From positions 1 through 26,069 of the forward strand of contig CAZHGD010000103.1 of assembly GCA_964531735.1 (NCBI GenBank): a DNA stretch of 26,069 bases, given 5' to 3'. Source of the stretch: CAZHGD01 sp964531735. Its GTDB lineage: Bacteria > Armatimonadota > UBA10988. Of the stretch, positions 14,241-22,400 are shown piece by piece (position 1 is the stretch's first letter; every line of letters begins with the position of its first letter). The translations under genes and the position numbers were made by a program. The notes below the pieces were generated by a model. The model had not been told where the DNA came from. It worked only from the letters and a program-made list of their open reading frames with translations, and searched no databases.

Positions 14241-14975
14241 CTAACGGTTGTCGCGTCCAGCCCGGCAGGCGGACACGAATGCGCTGAAGATCGCCTCGCT
14301 GACCGGTTCGCCGGTGTCCATCACCTCCGGGTGCCACTGCACCGCGAGCACAAACCGGTCACCGGGCGCCTCGATGGCCTCGATGGTGCCGTCCTTGGCG
14401 CGGGCCGCCACACGCAGGCCAGGCGCCAGGTCGCGCACCGCCTGATGGTGGTAGCTGTTGACCGGCACCTCGTCGGCGCCGACCATCTGCCGCAGCCGGC
14501 TGTCCGGCTCCAGGACGATGGTGTGTTGCCAGGTCGGGCCGGCCACGAGCCTCATGCCGTGCTGCACCCAGGCCGCCGCATCGCTGACCAGGTCCTGGCG
14601 CAGCGTGCCGCCGGCCGCCACGTTGAGCGTCTGGATCCCGCGACAGATGCCCAGCAGCGGCAGCGATCCGGCCAGCGCCTCGCGCGCCAACGGCAACTCG
14701 AACCGGTCGCGGGGCACATCCACCGCGCCCATGTGCTGCTCGGGTTCGGCGCCATACAGTCGCGGCGCCACGTCGGCGCCACCGGTCAGCAGCAGCCCGT
14801 CCAGGCCGGCGAGCATCTCCGGCACCAGTTCCGGCGACAGGTTCGGCAGCAGCAACGGCAGCGCACCGGCCCGCTCGAGCCAGTTCAGGTACGAGTAGTT
14901 GGTCAGGCACCGAACGGCGAACGAGCCGTCACCGTTGTCGGCGGTGGAACAGGTCAGCCCTACACGCGGTCTCAT
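14241..14975 (-). CDS. class I glutamine-amidotransferase-like gamma-glutamyl hydrolase (peptidase C26, PuuD-like)
   Basis: A 244-residue protein of the C26 family, matching PuuD (gamma-glutamyl-GABA hydrolase) in size. The nucleophile elbow G109-I-C111-R-G-I with QTLNV following is diagnostic, and the rest of the triad is H215/E217 in AVQWHPE. The early GLDGLLLTGGADVAPRLYG is the oxyanion strand. The reaction would release glutamate from a gamma-glutamyl amine or peptide; substrate unknown. The ATG at 14975 gives the expected start (MRPRVGLTC) although its ribosome binding site is poor; a GTG at 15008 adds 11 residues. It is divergent from the cupin gene, with a repeated palindrome bordering the shared upstream region. 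Confidence 0.88.
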   Translation of the reverse strand: MRPRVGLTCSTADNGDGSFAVRCLTNYSYLNWLERAGALPLLLPNLSPELVPEMLAGLDGLLLTGGADVAPRLYGAEPEQHMGAVDVPRDRFELPLAREALAGSLPLLGICRGIQTLNVAAGGTLRQDLVSDAAAWVQHGMRLVAGPTWQHTIVLEPDSRLRQMVGADEVPVNSYHHQAVRDLAPGLRVAARAKDGTIEAIEAPGDRFVLAVQWHPEVMDTGEPVSEAIFSAFVSACRAGRDNR

Positions 14976-15051
14976 GGCGCCAGAGGTTCGGCGCCGACCG
15001 CCGACCACCTTCTGCCGTCGGCCAAGCTACCATGACGCGGCTCTGGCGCCA
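14975..15051. repeat. 11-bp inverted repeat bordering a divergent intergenic region
   Basis: TGGCGCCAGAG at 14975-14985 and CTCTGGCGCCA at 15041-15051 are perfect inverted copies 55 bases apart. Each contains the self-complementary octamer TGGCGCCA. They flank most of the region between the C26 hydrolase start (14975) and the cupin start (15081), a layout expected of a paired operator, but GC-rich palindromes also arise by chance. Confidence 0.3.
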
Positions 15052-15080
15052 CCGCATAGTGGTTGCTGGGAGAACGTTCG

Positions 15081-15539
15081 ATGATCGCTTCCCTGGTGCC
15101 GCCACGGCTGGTACCACCCCATAGCGGACCCGCACTGAACGTGCTGGGCATGGCGCACGTCGCCTTGCTGACCGGCGCGCAGACGGATGGCGAGTACGCG
15201 CTGTTCGAGGTCACCATCCCGCCGGGCGACGGCCCGCCGCCGCACGTTCACTCGCGCGAGAGCGAGACGTTCTGCGTGGTCACTGGTGAGCTGGCCGTGT
15301 GTGACCGCGGCGACTGGACCATCGTGCCGGCCGGCGGCGCGGCGCACCTGCCGCTCGGCCACCTGCACACCTTCGCCAACCGCAGCAACGAGCCGACGAC
15401 GTTCATCGTGATGGCTCGCCCGGCGGGCATCGAGCAGATGTTCGTCGAGCTGGACGCGTTGGCGGCCGGTGGCGGGCTCGACCCGCAAGACGTGGTGGCG
15501 GTGATCCGCAGCCACGGCATCGAGGTGCCGGGCGCCTGA
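15081..15539 (+). CDS. single-domain cupin (quercetin-dioxygenase-like)
   Basis: A 152-residue protein with both cupin motifs intact. Motif 1 is GDGPPPHVHSRESETFCVVTG, giving H55, H57 and E62. Motif 2 is PLGHLHTFAN, giving H96 with the conserved Pro, Gly and Asn. These four residues would bind a divalent metal. The domain fills the protein. Cupins of this type include dioxygenases, isomerases and sugar- or ligand-binding proteins, so only the fold and metal site can be stated. The ATG at 15081 follows GGGAGA by 8 bases; an earlier in-frame start at 15063 lacks a site. It is a single-gene unit ending at the strong hairpin at 15560-15597. Confidence 0.9.
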   Translation: MIASLVPPRLVPPHSGPALNVLGMAHVALLTGAQTDGEYALFEVTIPPGDGPPPHVHSRESETFCVVTGELAVCDRGDWTIVPAGGAAHLPLGHLHTFANRSNEPTTFIVMARPAGIEQMFVELDALAAGGGLDPQDVVAVIRSHGIEVPGA

Positions 15540-15559
15540 TCACCGGTCCAGGCCGGACC

Positions 15560-15597
15560 CGAGGTGCCGCTGACACTCGATGGTCAGCGGCACCTCG
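15560..15597. terminator. 15-bp perfect hairpin terminator between convergent genes
   Basis: CGAGGTGCCGCTGAC (15560-15574) pairs perfectly with GTCAGCGGCACCTCG (15583-15597) around an 8-base loop. It fills most of the gap between the stops of the cupin gene (15539) and the beta-helix gene (15608), so it should serve both directions. CGGTTTGG follows on the plus strand. Confidence 0.7.
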
Positions 15598-15607
15598 CGG
15601 TTTGGCG

Positions 15608-17602
15608 CTACTCGCCCGGCACCAGCAGACCATCCCGCGACGGCGCCAGCAATGGCGGCAGGCCCTGCAGTTCGACGGCGAAGTCCTCCAAGAAGGCTTT
15701 GGAGCCCTTCGAAAAGACCAGCCGCCAGGCTTCCCCGGGTGCGTTGGCCGGTCGCTTGACCGCGAACTGGTGCGGCTTGGTGATGTCGTCCTTCTCCTCC
15801 ACCAGTGTCCCGGCCGCGTTGTAGAGGGCCACCTTGCTGCCCTCGGTGCCGTCGCCGAAGCACTTGATGCCGAACTCCTGGACGCCGGCCGGTACCCAGA
15901 ACCACAGCTCGCCGGTCATCGCGAAGAACGGGATCGGCTCACCGGCCGAGGTCAGGCAGACCGGGTGGCTCGATTTGGCCAGCGCGACCCAGTTGCCGCC
16001 CGGCTGGGCACTGATGCGGTAGACGCCGGTCTCACCCGCGGCGAACGTCAGCGGCGTGGTCTCGCCGAAGGCTGCGTTGAGGCTGCCGGCGAGCGCGCCC
16101 GACGGCGCCACCGCGCGGACGAGCATCGGCGCGCCGGCATACTTGCCCACCTGGCCGTAGCGCACGTCGCAACGCACGGTCTGGCCCTTCTCGGCGTAGA
16201 GGAGCCAGAGCGCACTGCGCCGCAGGCGCACGCTGCCCAGGTCGAACGACTTCGGTTCGGCCTGCGGCACCAGCGGCTTCAGGCTCTTCACGGGGTAGTC
16301 GCGGAACCGCAGGAACGCGGTCTGCGGCATCCACGCTTTCAGCCGCTCGGGTGTGATCTCGACGGTCTGCGCTTGCCCGTCCTTGCCGCGCAGTTGCAGG
16401 TTGCCGGTCACCCGTTCGATGCCCAGCCCGCCGGCCCAGTCGTGCAGGGCCAGCGGCTGCCGACCCAGCGGGTCGACGATGGTCAGGTTGCGGAACTCGA
16501 CGCCACCCATTGGCAGGCGGTTGCCGTGCCGACCCTGGAAGACCACCGGCGCCGTGTCGGGCTTCTTCATGGCCGGTTCGATCAGCGTGCAATCGGTGAA
16601 GCGCACCTGGATGCCGTCGGCCGGCTTCTGGCCGATCATGATGCCGTCGTTCTCGGGCTGCTCAATCTGGCAGCCGACGAACTCGACCGTGCCCTTGACG
16701 TCACCGTCGGCGTGGCCGTTGGTGGTCACCAGCCCGACGCCGTTGCGATCGCCCTTGGTGCGGCAGTTCTCGAAGCGCAGCGAGACCGGCGCGGACTTGC
16801 CGGTCAGCGGCACCAGGTACATCACGATGCCATACGAGCTGTTGTGCTCGACGGTGCAGTTGCGCATGACGCAGTTGGTCAGCTTCTCGTCGGGTCGGTT
16901 CGGCTCGAAGTCGATGCCGGCCATCGGCGCCGTGCCGGCGGTGTCCTTCAGCACGGTGTCCTCGATCAGCAGGTTCTCGGCACTGATCACGCTGATGCCT
17001 TGGCGGTAGTGCCGCTCGCAGACGACGTCCTTGATGAGCACGTCGGTGTTGGTCACGCCGGCCTTGCTGACGCCGAGGTAGATGCCGTCGCCGCCGCTCT
17101 CCAACAGGCGCAGGCCGAGCACCTTGACGTTGCGGCTGCTCTTGATGCTGACCGAGTGGCGCCATTCGGCGCGCTGGTACTGCTGCGGATCGTCGTAGTC
17201 GGCGCGGTGCATGCGGAAGGTGGCGCCATAGCCGCGCAGCGTCACGTTCTCGACGCCGTAGATGGCCACCAGACAGTCGTTGGTGCCTTTGAACTGGCCC
17301 TTGCGCGCTTGCAGTTCGACGTCCTTGGCGAAGGTGACCGTCTGGTTCGAGCGGCACTTGAGCCCATCGACGATCCAGGGCGCGCCGACGTGGTCGACGA
17401 TCACCTCAGCGGCGCCCGAATCGAGGGCGGCCTGCAAGGTGGCCGTGGCGTTCTCGGCGTTGAACCCCCACCAGGTGGCGTGCGCTACCTTCTGCCGGCC
17501 GGCTTTGACCTCGGCGACCGCGTTCGGATCGGCGGCGGGCGGGGCCGCCACCGCGCCGTGTGCCAGGACGAACAGGACGAGCCACTGCGACCAACGAGCC
17601 AT
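15608..17602 (-). CDS. secreted right-handed parallel beta-helix protein
   Basis: A 664-residue protein with a signal peptide (RWSQWLVLFVLAHGAVA, cleaved near residue 20). Residues about 60-420 are repeated short strands with regular turns and buried Val/Ile/Asn: NVTLRGYGATFR, SVSIKSSRNVKVLGLRLLES, GGDGIYLG, NLLIEDTVLKDT, NCVMRNCTVEHNSSYGIVMY, TVEFVGCQIEQPENDGIMIG. This is the right-handed parallel beta-helix seen in pectate lyases, alginate epimerases and many polysaccharide-binding proteins. GGDGIYLG followed one turn on by RHYRQGISV resembles the sugar cleft of such enzymes. Residues about 450-660 form beta-rich C-terminal modules. ATG 17602 follows GGAG. Enzyme or binder cannot be decided. 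It is a single-gene unit next to the ATPase-TOPRIM pair. Confidence 0.85.
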   Translation of the reverse strand: MARWSQWLVLFVLAHGAVAAPPAADPNAVAEVKAGRQKVAHATWWGFNAENATATLQAALDSGAAEVIVDHVGAPWIVDGLKCRSNQTVTFAKDVELQARKGQFKGTNDCLVAIYGVENVTLRGYGATFRMHRADYDDPQQYQRAEWRHSVSIKSSRNVKVLGLRLLESGGDGIYLGVSKAGVTNTDVLIKDVVCERHYRQGISVISAENLLIEDTVLKDTAGTAPMAGIDFEPNRPDEKLTNCVMRNCTVEHNSSYGIVMYLVPLTGKSAPVSLRFENCRTKGDRNGVGLVTTNGHADGDVKGTVEFVGCQIEQPENDGIMIGQKPADGIQVRFTDCTLIEPAMKKPDTAPVVFQGRHGNRLPMGGVEFRNLTIVDPLGRQPLALHDWAGGLGIERVTGNLQLRGKDGQAQTVEITPERLKAWMPQTAFLRFRDYPVKSLKPLVPQAEPKSFDLGSVRLRRSALWLLYAEKGQTVRCDVRYGQVGKYAGAPMLVRAVAPSGALAGSLNAAFGETTPLTFAAGETGVYRISAQPGGNWVALAKSSHPVCLTSAGEPIPFFAMTGELWFWVPAGVQEFGIKCFGDGTEGSKVALYNAAGTLVEEKDDITKPHQFAVKRPANAPGEAWRLVFSKGSKAFLEDFAVELQGLPPLLAPSRDGLLVPGE

Positions 17603-17619
17603 GTCGAACTCCGGAGTCC

Positions 17620-17644
17620 GCGGGCGGCGGTCAACGGCGCCCGC
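17620..17644 (-). terminator. possible terminator of the ATPase-TOPRIM pair
   Basis: GCGGGCG (17620-17626) pairs with CGCCCGC (17638-17644) around an 11-base loop, between the TOPRIM gene's end and the beta-helix gene's start. The stem is short and there is no T-run. Confidence 0.3.
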
Positions 17645-17687
17645 GGCGGTGTTCGCCGGGGCGGCGTGGGGACCTGCCCCGTGTCGT

Positions 17688-18326
17688 TCAAGCGTCGAGG
17701 TGGTTGGCCAGATCGAGCACGAACTGGCGGAGTGGGTCGAAGGCCCGGTGCGCCAGTTCAATGGGGCCTTCTCGCAGCAGGTCCGCCAGAGCACGCCCCT
17801 TCGCCGAGTTCGCGCAGCCCCAAGTCCGCAGCCGGCGCTTGCCAAGGTCGTAGTCGAGGGGATCCAGGCCACAGCATCGGAAGAAGCTGTCGACGCAGGC
17901 CAGGTCAGCATGGTCCGCCAAGCTGTCCAGCAGGAGATGCTCCAGGTAGCCCTGGCGCCCACCGCCGGGGACGACTAACAGAGCTGCGGCTGGCCGGCCC
18001 GGGGCCACTTGACCCGATGCGCTCGGGACCGGCAAGCCGGCGCTGGCGAGGGCGTTGAGGAGCGCCTGCTCTGCGCTGTCCGCTGATTCGTCCGCATCAC
18101 GGACCAGCCCGAGAACCTGTAGCTCGCGATAGCCCGTGCGGTTCGGCAGCGCTCGCACTGTCTCTGCGAACCGGTCTTTACCGCGGATGGCCTCGACAGC
18201 GAAATGCTGGGCGAATGGTGTCTGCTGGAGGAGGGACGTGAACACGGCCACCTCATCGTCGCCTTCGACCAGTAGCAGGCCCGGCTTCGTGACGGGCAGT
18301 GGTTCGTTCCTCGGCCCACCTGCCAT
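17688..18326 (-). CDS. TOPRIM-like DUF3226-type protein, partner of the adjacent AAA ATPase
   Basis: A 212-residue protein. Residues 17-24 (LLLVEGDD) give the TOPRIM first-strand motif with catalytic Glu21 and Asp24. V-R-D77-A-D79 supplies the DxD motif, and GGGRQGYLEHLLLD (Glu129) a later acidic position typical of the DUF3226 family. The C-terminal helix pattern (K..RTWGCANSAKGRALADLL, then RAFDPLRQFV) also fits. TOPRIM domains bind magnesium and cut or join nucleic acid, so nuclease activity is plausible but unproven. The ATG at 18326 overlaps the ATPase stop as TGATG, so the two are translated as a unit. By hand, 24 of its first 100 codons end in A or T against about 10 in 100 in the DegT-family gene at 23679, suggesting a different origin. 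Confidence 0.8.
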   Translation of the reverse strand: MAGGPRNEPLPVTKPGLLLVEGDDEVAVFTSLLQQTPFAQHFAVEAIRGKDRFAETVRALPNRTGYRELQVLGLVRDADESADSAEQALLNALASAGLPVPSASGQVAPGRPAAALLVVPGGGRQGYLEHLLLDSLADHADLACVDSFFRCCGLDPLDYDLGKRRLRTWGCANSAKGRALADLLREGPIELAHRAFDPLRQFVLDLANHLDA

Positions 18327-19360
18327 CACCGTATCTCCCAGCGCAACTCGGCCGTAGTCCGCAGTTGCTCGTAGTCGATGCGAACCGCCCGGTGCTGGTC
18401 GGCACCGGCCTCGATGCGGAACACCGACAGGGCCTCCGGTTGTTCGGCGAACGCCTCCAGTAGGCAACCCAGCAGTTCCTCGTTGTGAGTCGTGGCAAAC
18501 ACTTGCGCTGCGGTGCGTGCGCAATCCTGGTCCAGCATCCGGACACAGCGCGCCAGCGACGAGTAGTGCAGCTCCCGGCACAGCTCGTCGATTAGAATGG
18601 CGCCTCCGCCGCCAATCATGGTTGCCAGCGCCCACGCCACGGCGTGCCGCAGTCCGGCACCGTGGAACTCCAATGGCAGAGGGGCCGGCTCGCCGTCCAT
18701 CTCGAGCCAGAGACCAGGTCTGCCTCCGGGCGCGAGGACCTCCAGGCCCTGTGCTCGCGGGTCTATCGTCTGCAAGTACTCTCGCAGCCGGAGTCTGTGG
18801 CCAGCGGCAACATAGTCGCTGTACCACGCCGCCAGGTCGTCGATACCAACTTGGCCGCCCTCGGTGAACTGGACGCAGGTCCGTGGAACCGGTCCGGCAG
18901 GGGCAGCACTGGCCTGCGACGAGTGTGTCCATTCCTGCTTGCGGGCCGGTATGGTGCAGACCACCTGGACGCCGGTGATCTGTTCACCAGACAGCACCAG
19001 TCCGCCCCCGGCAGTTGGGACAGAGGCGCCCGCCACGATCGGCAACCATCTGTACTTGACCTCGGCGGCCTCCTCCAGCGGCCCGGCTCCCAACAGCATC
19101 GGCGAGTGCTTGCCGTTGCCCTGTCGGCGGTGGAAGGACGCTGCCCAGGTCCCTGGGGCGGTCGGTGTCAGTGCGCCACGGATGCCGTTGAGAGATGCCA
19201 GCCGCGCCACATTGGCGCCCCCGCAGACGAGTGCCATGGCTTCCAGCACGGTCGTCTTGCCCGCGCCGTTCTGGCCCACAAACACGTTGAACCGTGTCAG
19301 TCCATCGATTCGGAGCTTGTTGATGCCGCGGAAGCCTTCGATCTCGACCCACTCGAACAT
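18326..19360 (-). CDS. AAA/ABC-type ATPase (OLD/RecF-like)
   Basis: A 344-residue single-domain ATPase of the ABC/RecF/OLD-like type. It opens EWVEIEGFRGINKLRIDGL with Walker A G29-QNGAGKTT directly after, the usual layout of AAA_15/AAA_21 proteins. Walker B is AILIDE (D258, E259), followed by a D-loop-like REL and the H-switch in ATTHNEELL (H292). A degenerate ABC signature lies at EFHGAGLRHAVAWAL (231-245). ATP would be sandwiched between two subunits. The region between the motifs is short, without a long coiled coil. ATG 19360 lies 25 bases from the predicted transcription start. The next gene, overlapping by one base, encodes a TOPRIM-like protein, which suggests a two-part effector as in split OLD-type modules. 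Confidence 0.85.
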   Translation of the reverse strand: MFEWVEIEGFRGINKLRIDGLTRFNVFVGQNGAGKTTVLEAMALVCGGANVARLASLNGIRGALTPTAPGTWAASFHRRQGNGKHSPMLLGAGPLEEAAEVKYRWLPIVAGASVPTAGGGLVLSGEQITGVQVVCTIPARKQEWTHSSQASAAPAGPVPRTCVQFTEGGQVGIDDLAAWYSDYVAAGHRLRLREYLQTIDPRAQGLEVLAPGGRPGLWLEMDGEPAPLPLEFHGAGLRHAVAWALATMIGGGGAILIDELCRELHYSSLARCVRMLDQDCARTAAQVFATTHNEELLGCLLEAFAEQPEALSVFRIEAGADQHRAVRIDYEQLRTTAELRWEIR

Positions 19361-19390
19361 GGCCCTTATCCTGGTGCGGAGCCCTGTCCC

Positions 19391-19419
19391 ATCATACACC
19401 GTTCTGGCTCCCGGTTCGA
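19391..19419 (-). promoter_or_regulatory. promoter of the ATPase-TOPRIM pair
   Basis: On the minus strand TATGAT (19396-19391, five of six to the -10 consensus) lies 17 bases after TCGAAC (19419-19414, three of six). Transcription would start near 19385, about 25 bases before the ATG at 19360. It is divergent from the promoter at 19425-19453, 5 bases away. Confidence 0.5.
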
Positions 19420-19424
19420 CGCGG

Positions 19425-19453
19425 TTGATCGCGGGTGCCTCACCAACTACACT
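19425..19453 (+). promoter_or_regulatory. promoter of the DUF4838 operon
   Basis: TTGATC (19425-19430) and TACACT (19448-19453) are 17 bases apart, four of six matches each. The start would be near 19460, and GGAGG follows at 19471-19475, 9 bases before the ATG at 19485. Confidence 0.5.
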
Positions 19454-19484
19454 CACCGCGTCCGCTCGCCGGAGGTCGCTCGCC

Positions 19485-22400
19485 ATGCGCCACACGCTCG
19501 CTCTGGTCGTCCTGCTGACCGGCTTCGTCACCGCCGTCTCGGCCGCGCCGTATGAGTTGACCCGTGACGGAGCACCTACCTCGGCCATCGTGCTGGAGCC
19601 CACACCGACCCGCGCAGCGCAGTTCGCCGCGTTCGAGTTGCAGGCGCACGTGCGGAAGATTACCGGCGCCGTGCTGCCGATCCTCGCCGAGGGTGCGCCG
19701 GTGGCCACCGGACACGTGCTGCTCGCCGTGGGGCAGGGCGCGGCGGCGCGCGAGGCCGGGTTGCCGGCGACGGGGTTCCAGCCGCAGGAGTACGCCATCC
19801 GCTGCCGACCGGGACAGATCCTGTTGGTCGGCCGCGACCAGGACGACCGCGGCCGCGTCGAGTATGACCTGGACCAGAACTTCGAAGCCTTCCGCACCTG
19901 GCCGGACTACTGGGCCGAGCGCGGCACGCTGAATGCCGTCTATGACTTCCTCGAGCGGTGCTGCGGCGTGCGCTGGTACAACCCGACCGAGTTCGGCACG
20001 GTCTACACCGCCACCCGGACGCTCAGGGTGTCGCCGGCCGACCTCCGCCGCGCGCCGTTCTTCCGCTGCCGCAACGCCTGGGCGGGTGGCAACGTCGAGG
20101 GCTACGACGCCGTCAACGTGTTCTGGCCGCCGAACACCGAGCCGTTCCGGCAGTACGAGCAGTCGGCCTACGCCGACCTGCACCGGCGCTTCACCGACGG
20201 CTGGCGCTACGTGCACGCCAAGCGCGCCACGGTCATGGCCTGGTTGCTGCGCCGCCGCGCCGGCGGCGAGAAGTGCTTCGCGAACCACTCGCTCTATGCC
20301 TACTACGACCGCTTCTGGGCGCGGAATCCGAAGAACGCCGAGGTGTTCGGTGGGCAGCACGCCGACTGGTTCGCCCAGGGTTATGCCGGCAAGCCGCCGC
20401 AACTGTGCTACACCAACCGCGGCTTGATTGCGCAGGTGGCCCAGGACGCGCGCGACTACTTCGACGGCAAGGGGCGCGATCCGTGGGCCGGTCGGCCGCT
20501 GCCGGCCGGCCAGCCGCTGCCCTGGGGCCAGGACTGCTTCGCCGTCGAGCCGATGGACAACAACCAGTTCTGTCAGTGTGCCGCGTGCCAGGCGCTGCTC
20601 GGCGACCGCGACGGCGACAACACCTACTTCACCAACGGCCGGCACAGCGACTACTTCTTCCGGTTCGTCAACGAAGTGGCCAAGGAGCTGCGCCGGACGC
20701 ATCCGGACAAGCGCATCGTCACGCTGGCCTACATGAGCCACGGCGCGCCGCCGGTACGGCTCAAGCTGGAGCCGAACGTCGTGGTGCAGTTCTGCTTCGC
20801 CGCCAACCGGCTGCACTACGACCGCCGGCCGTATGAGGATGAGGTCCGCTTGCTGCGCCAGTGGGCCGGCGCCAAGGACCGGCCGCTCTACCTGTGGCTC
20901 TACGACACCTTCCCCAACGAGGTGGCCGCCGGTGGTGGTTTCCACTGCTTCCCCGGCTTCTTCGCCCGCACTGTCGGCGAGCAGTTCCGGCTGTTCCGCG
21001 AACTGGGCCTGCAGGGCATGTTCCACTGCGGCTATGGCCAGGAGGTCGAGGCCGACCTGACCTTCCGCCTGATGGATGATCCCGCCGCGCCGGTGGAGCC
21101 GCTGCTCGAGGAGTACTTCCGGCGCTACTACGAGGGCGCCGGGCCGGCCATGAAGGCGCTCTACACGGCCATCGAGCAAACCTATGGCGATCCGGCCAAC
21201 TACCCGCCGTACGTGCGTGACAACGCCACGCACGACCATCAGACCGAGGAGATCGCCTGGGGCTGGCTGGGCACGGCCGAGCGCATGGCGCGGTTCCAGG
21301 CGCTGCTGGATCAGGCCAAGGCCGCCGCCGACACCGACCTGGCGCGGCGGCGCGTGGCCCTCTTCGAGACCGGCACCTGGAGCTATATGGTCCAGGGCCG
21401 CAAGGTCTACCTCGACCAGCTCAAGGCGCGCTACACCGGCCGCGAGGCGCGGCGCGTGCCGTTCGTGTCGGGTGAGGCCCCGGATGGCGATCTGCGGCGC
21501 TGCGACTGGACCGAGGCGGCGGTGCTGACCGACTGGCGCGCCCGCCTCGGCGAGCCGGGCCGCCGTGAGGTCCGCGGCAGCCTGCTGGCCGATGCCACGC
21601 GGCTCTACCTGCGGCTGCACGACGCCACCGGCGGCGGCGGCGACTGGACCGTGCTGGCGGCGGCGCAGCGAGGTTGGCCGGTGCTGCGCGTGCGGGTCAA
21701 GCCGGGTGAGGCCGCTGTCTGCGAACGCCTGGACAGCGCCGGCGCGGCGCCGGTCGCGGTGACCAACGCGCTGCTGGTGGTCGCCACCGGTGGCACGGCG
21801 CAGTTGGTGCTGCCGCGGGCCGCCCTGCCCGGTGCCACCGCGACGCCGGCGCGCGTGTACCTGAACGTCCGCCGCCAGGCGGGCGACGCGGAGGTGATGT
21901 ACTCGCCGAGCTTCGGCGAGTTCACCGACCCGGCGCGGCTGGTCGAGTTCCTGCCGGACGCTGCCGAGACCATTCCGACGGTGCTCCCGTCGCGCGCCGA
22001 GTTGGCGGCGCTGGCGCGCCAGGACCTGGTTGGTCTCTGGCGGGCGCTCGGCGCGGCCGGTGCGGTGCGCGACGAGTCCGGTCAGGGGCTGCACGGTCGG
22101 CTGGTCAACGCGCCGAAGCAGCCGGCCGGTGTGGCGCTGTCGTTCGACGACGGCCACAACCAGTACGTGGACCTGGGCAACCCGCCGGCGCTGAACCTGA
22201 CCGGGCCGCTGTCGCTGGTGGCTTGGGTCCGCTACGAGCCGACCAGCACCTGGTATCCGGCCATCATGGGCAAGGGCTACGAGGGCTCGGGCGCCTACAG
22301 CCTGCACATCCGCCCCGGCGGCACGCTGTGGTTCGAGGTGGACGAACCCAATGGTACGCGCCACCACTACAATCCCACCGATCTGGCGCTCTCGCCGGGC

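Noticed and set aside
14976..15080. Sigma-70 promoters for the cupin and C26 genes
   Set aside because: TACCAT and similar -10-like words occur, but none has a -35 at proper spacing that I would defend.
15602..18058. 818-codon plus-strand open frame
   Set aside because: It is opposite the beta-helix and TOPRIM genes, ends in Arg/Pro/Ser-rich sequence and has no domain signature.
17688..19360. Calling the pair Gabija, PARIS or a class of OLD nuclease
   Set aside because: There is no UvrD-type helicase (Gabija), the TOPRIM partner looks like DUF3226 rather than DUF4435 (PARIS), and ATPase and TOPRIM are separate, unlike classic OLD. A firm name would need model searches.
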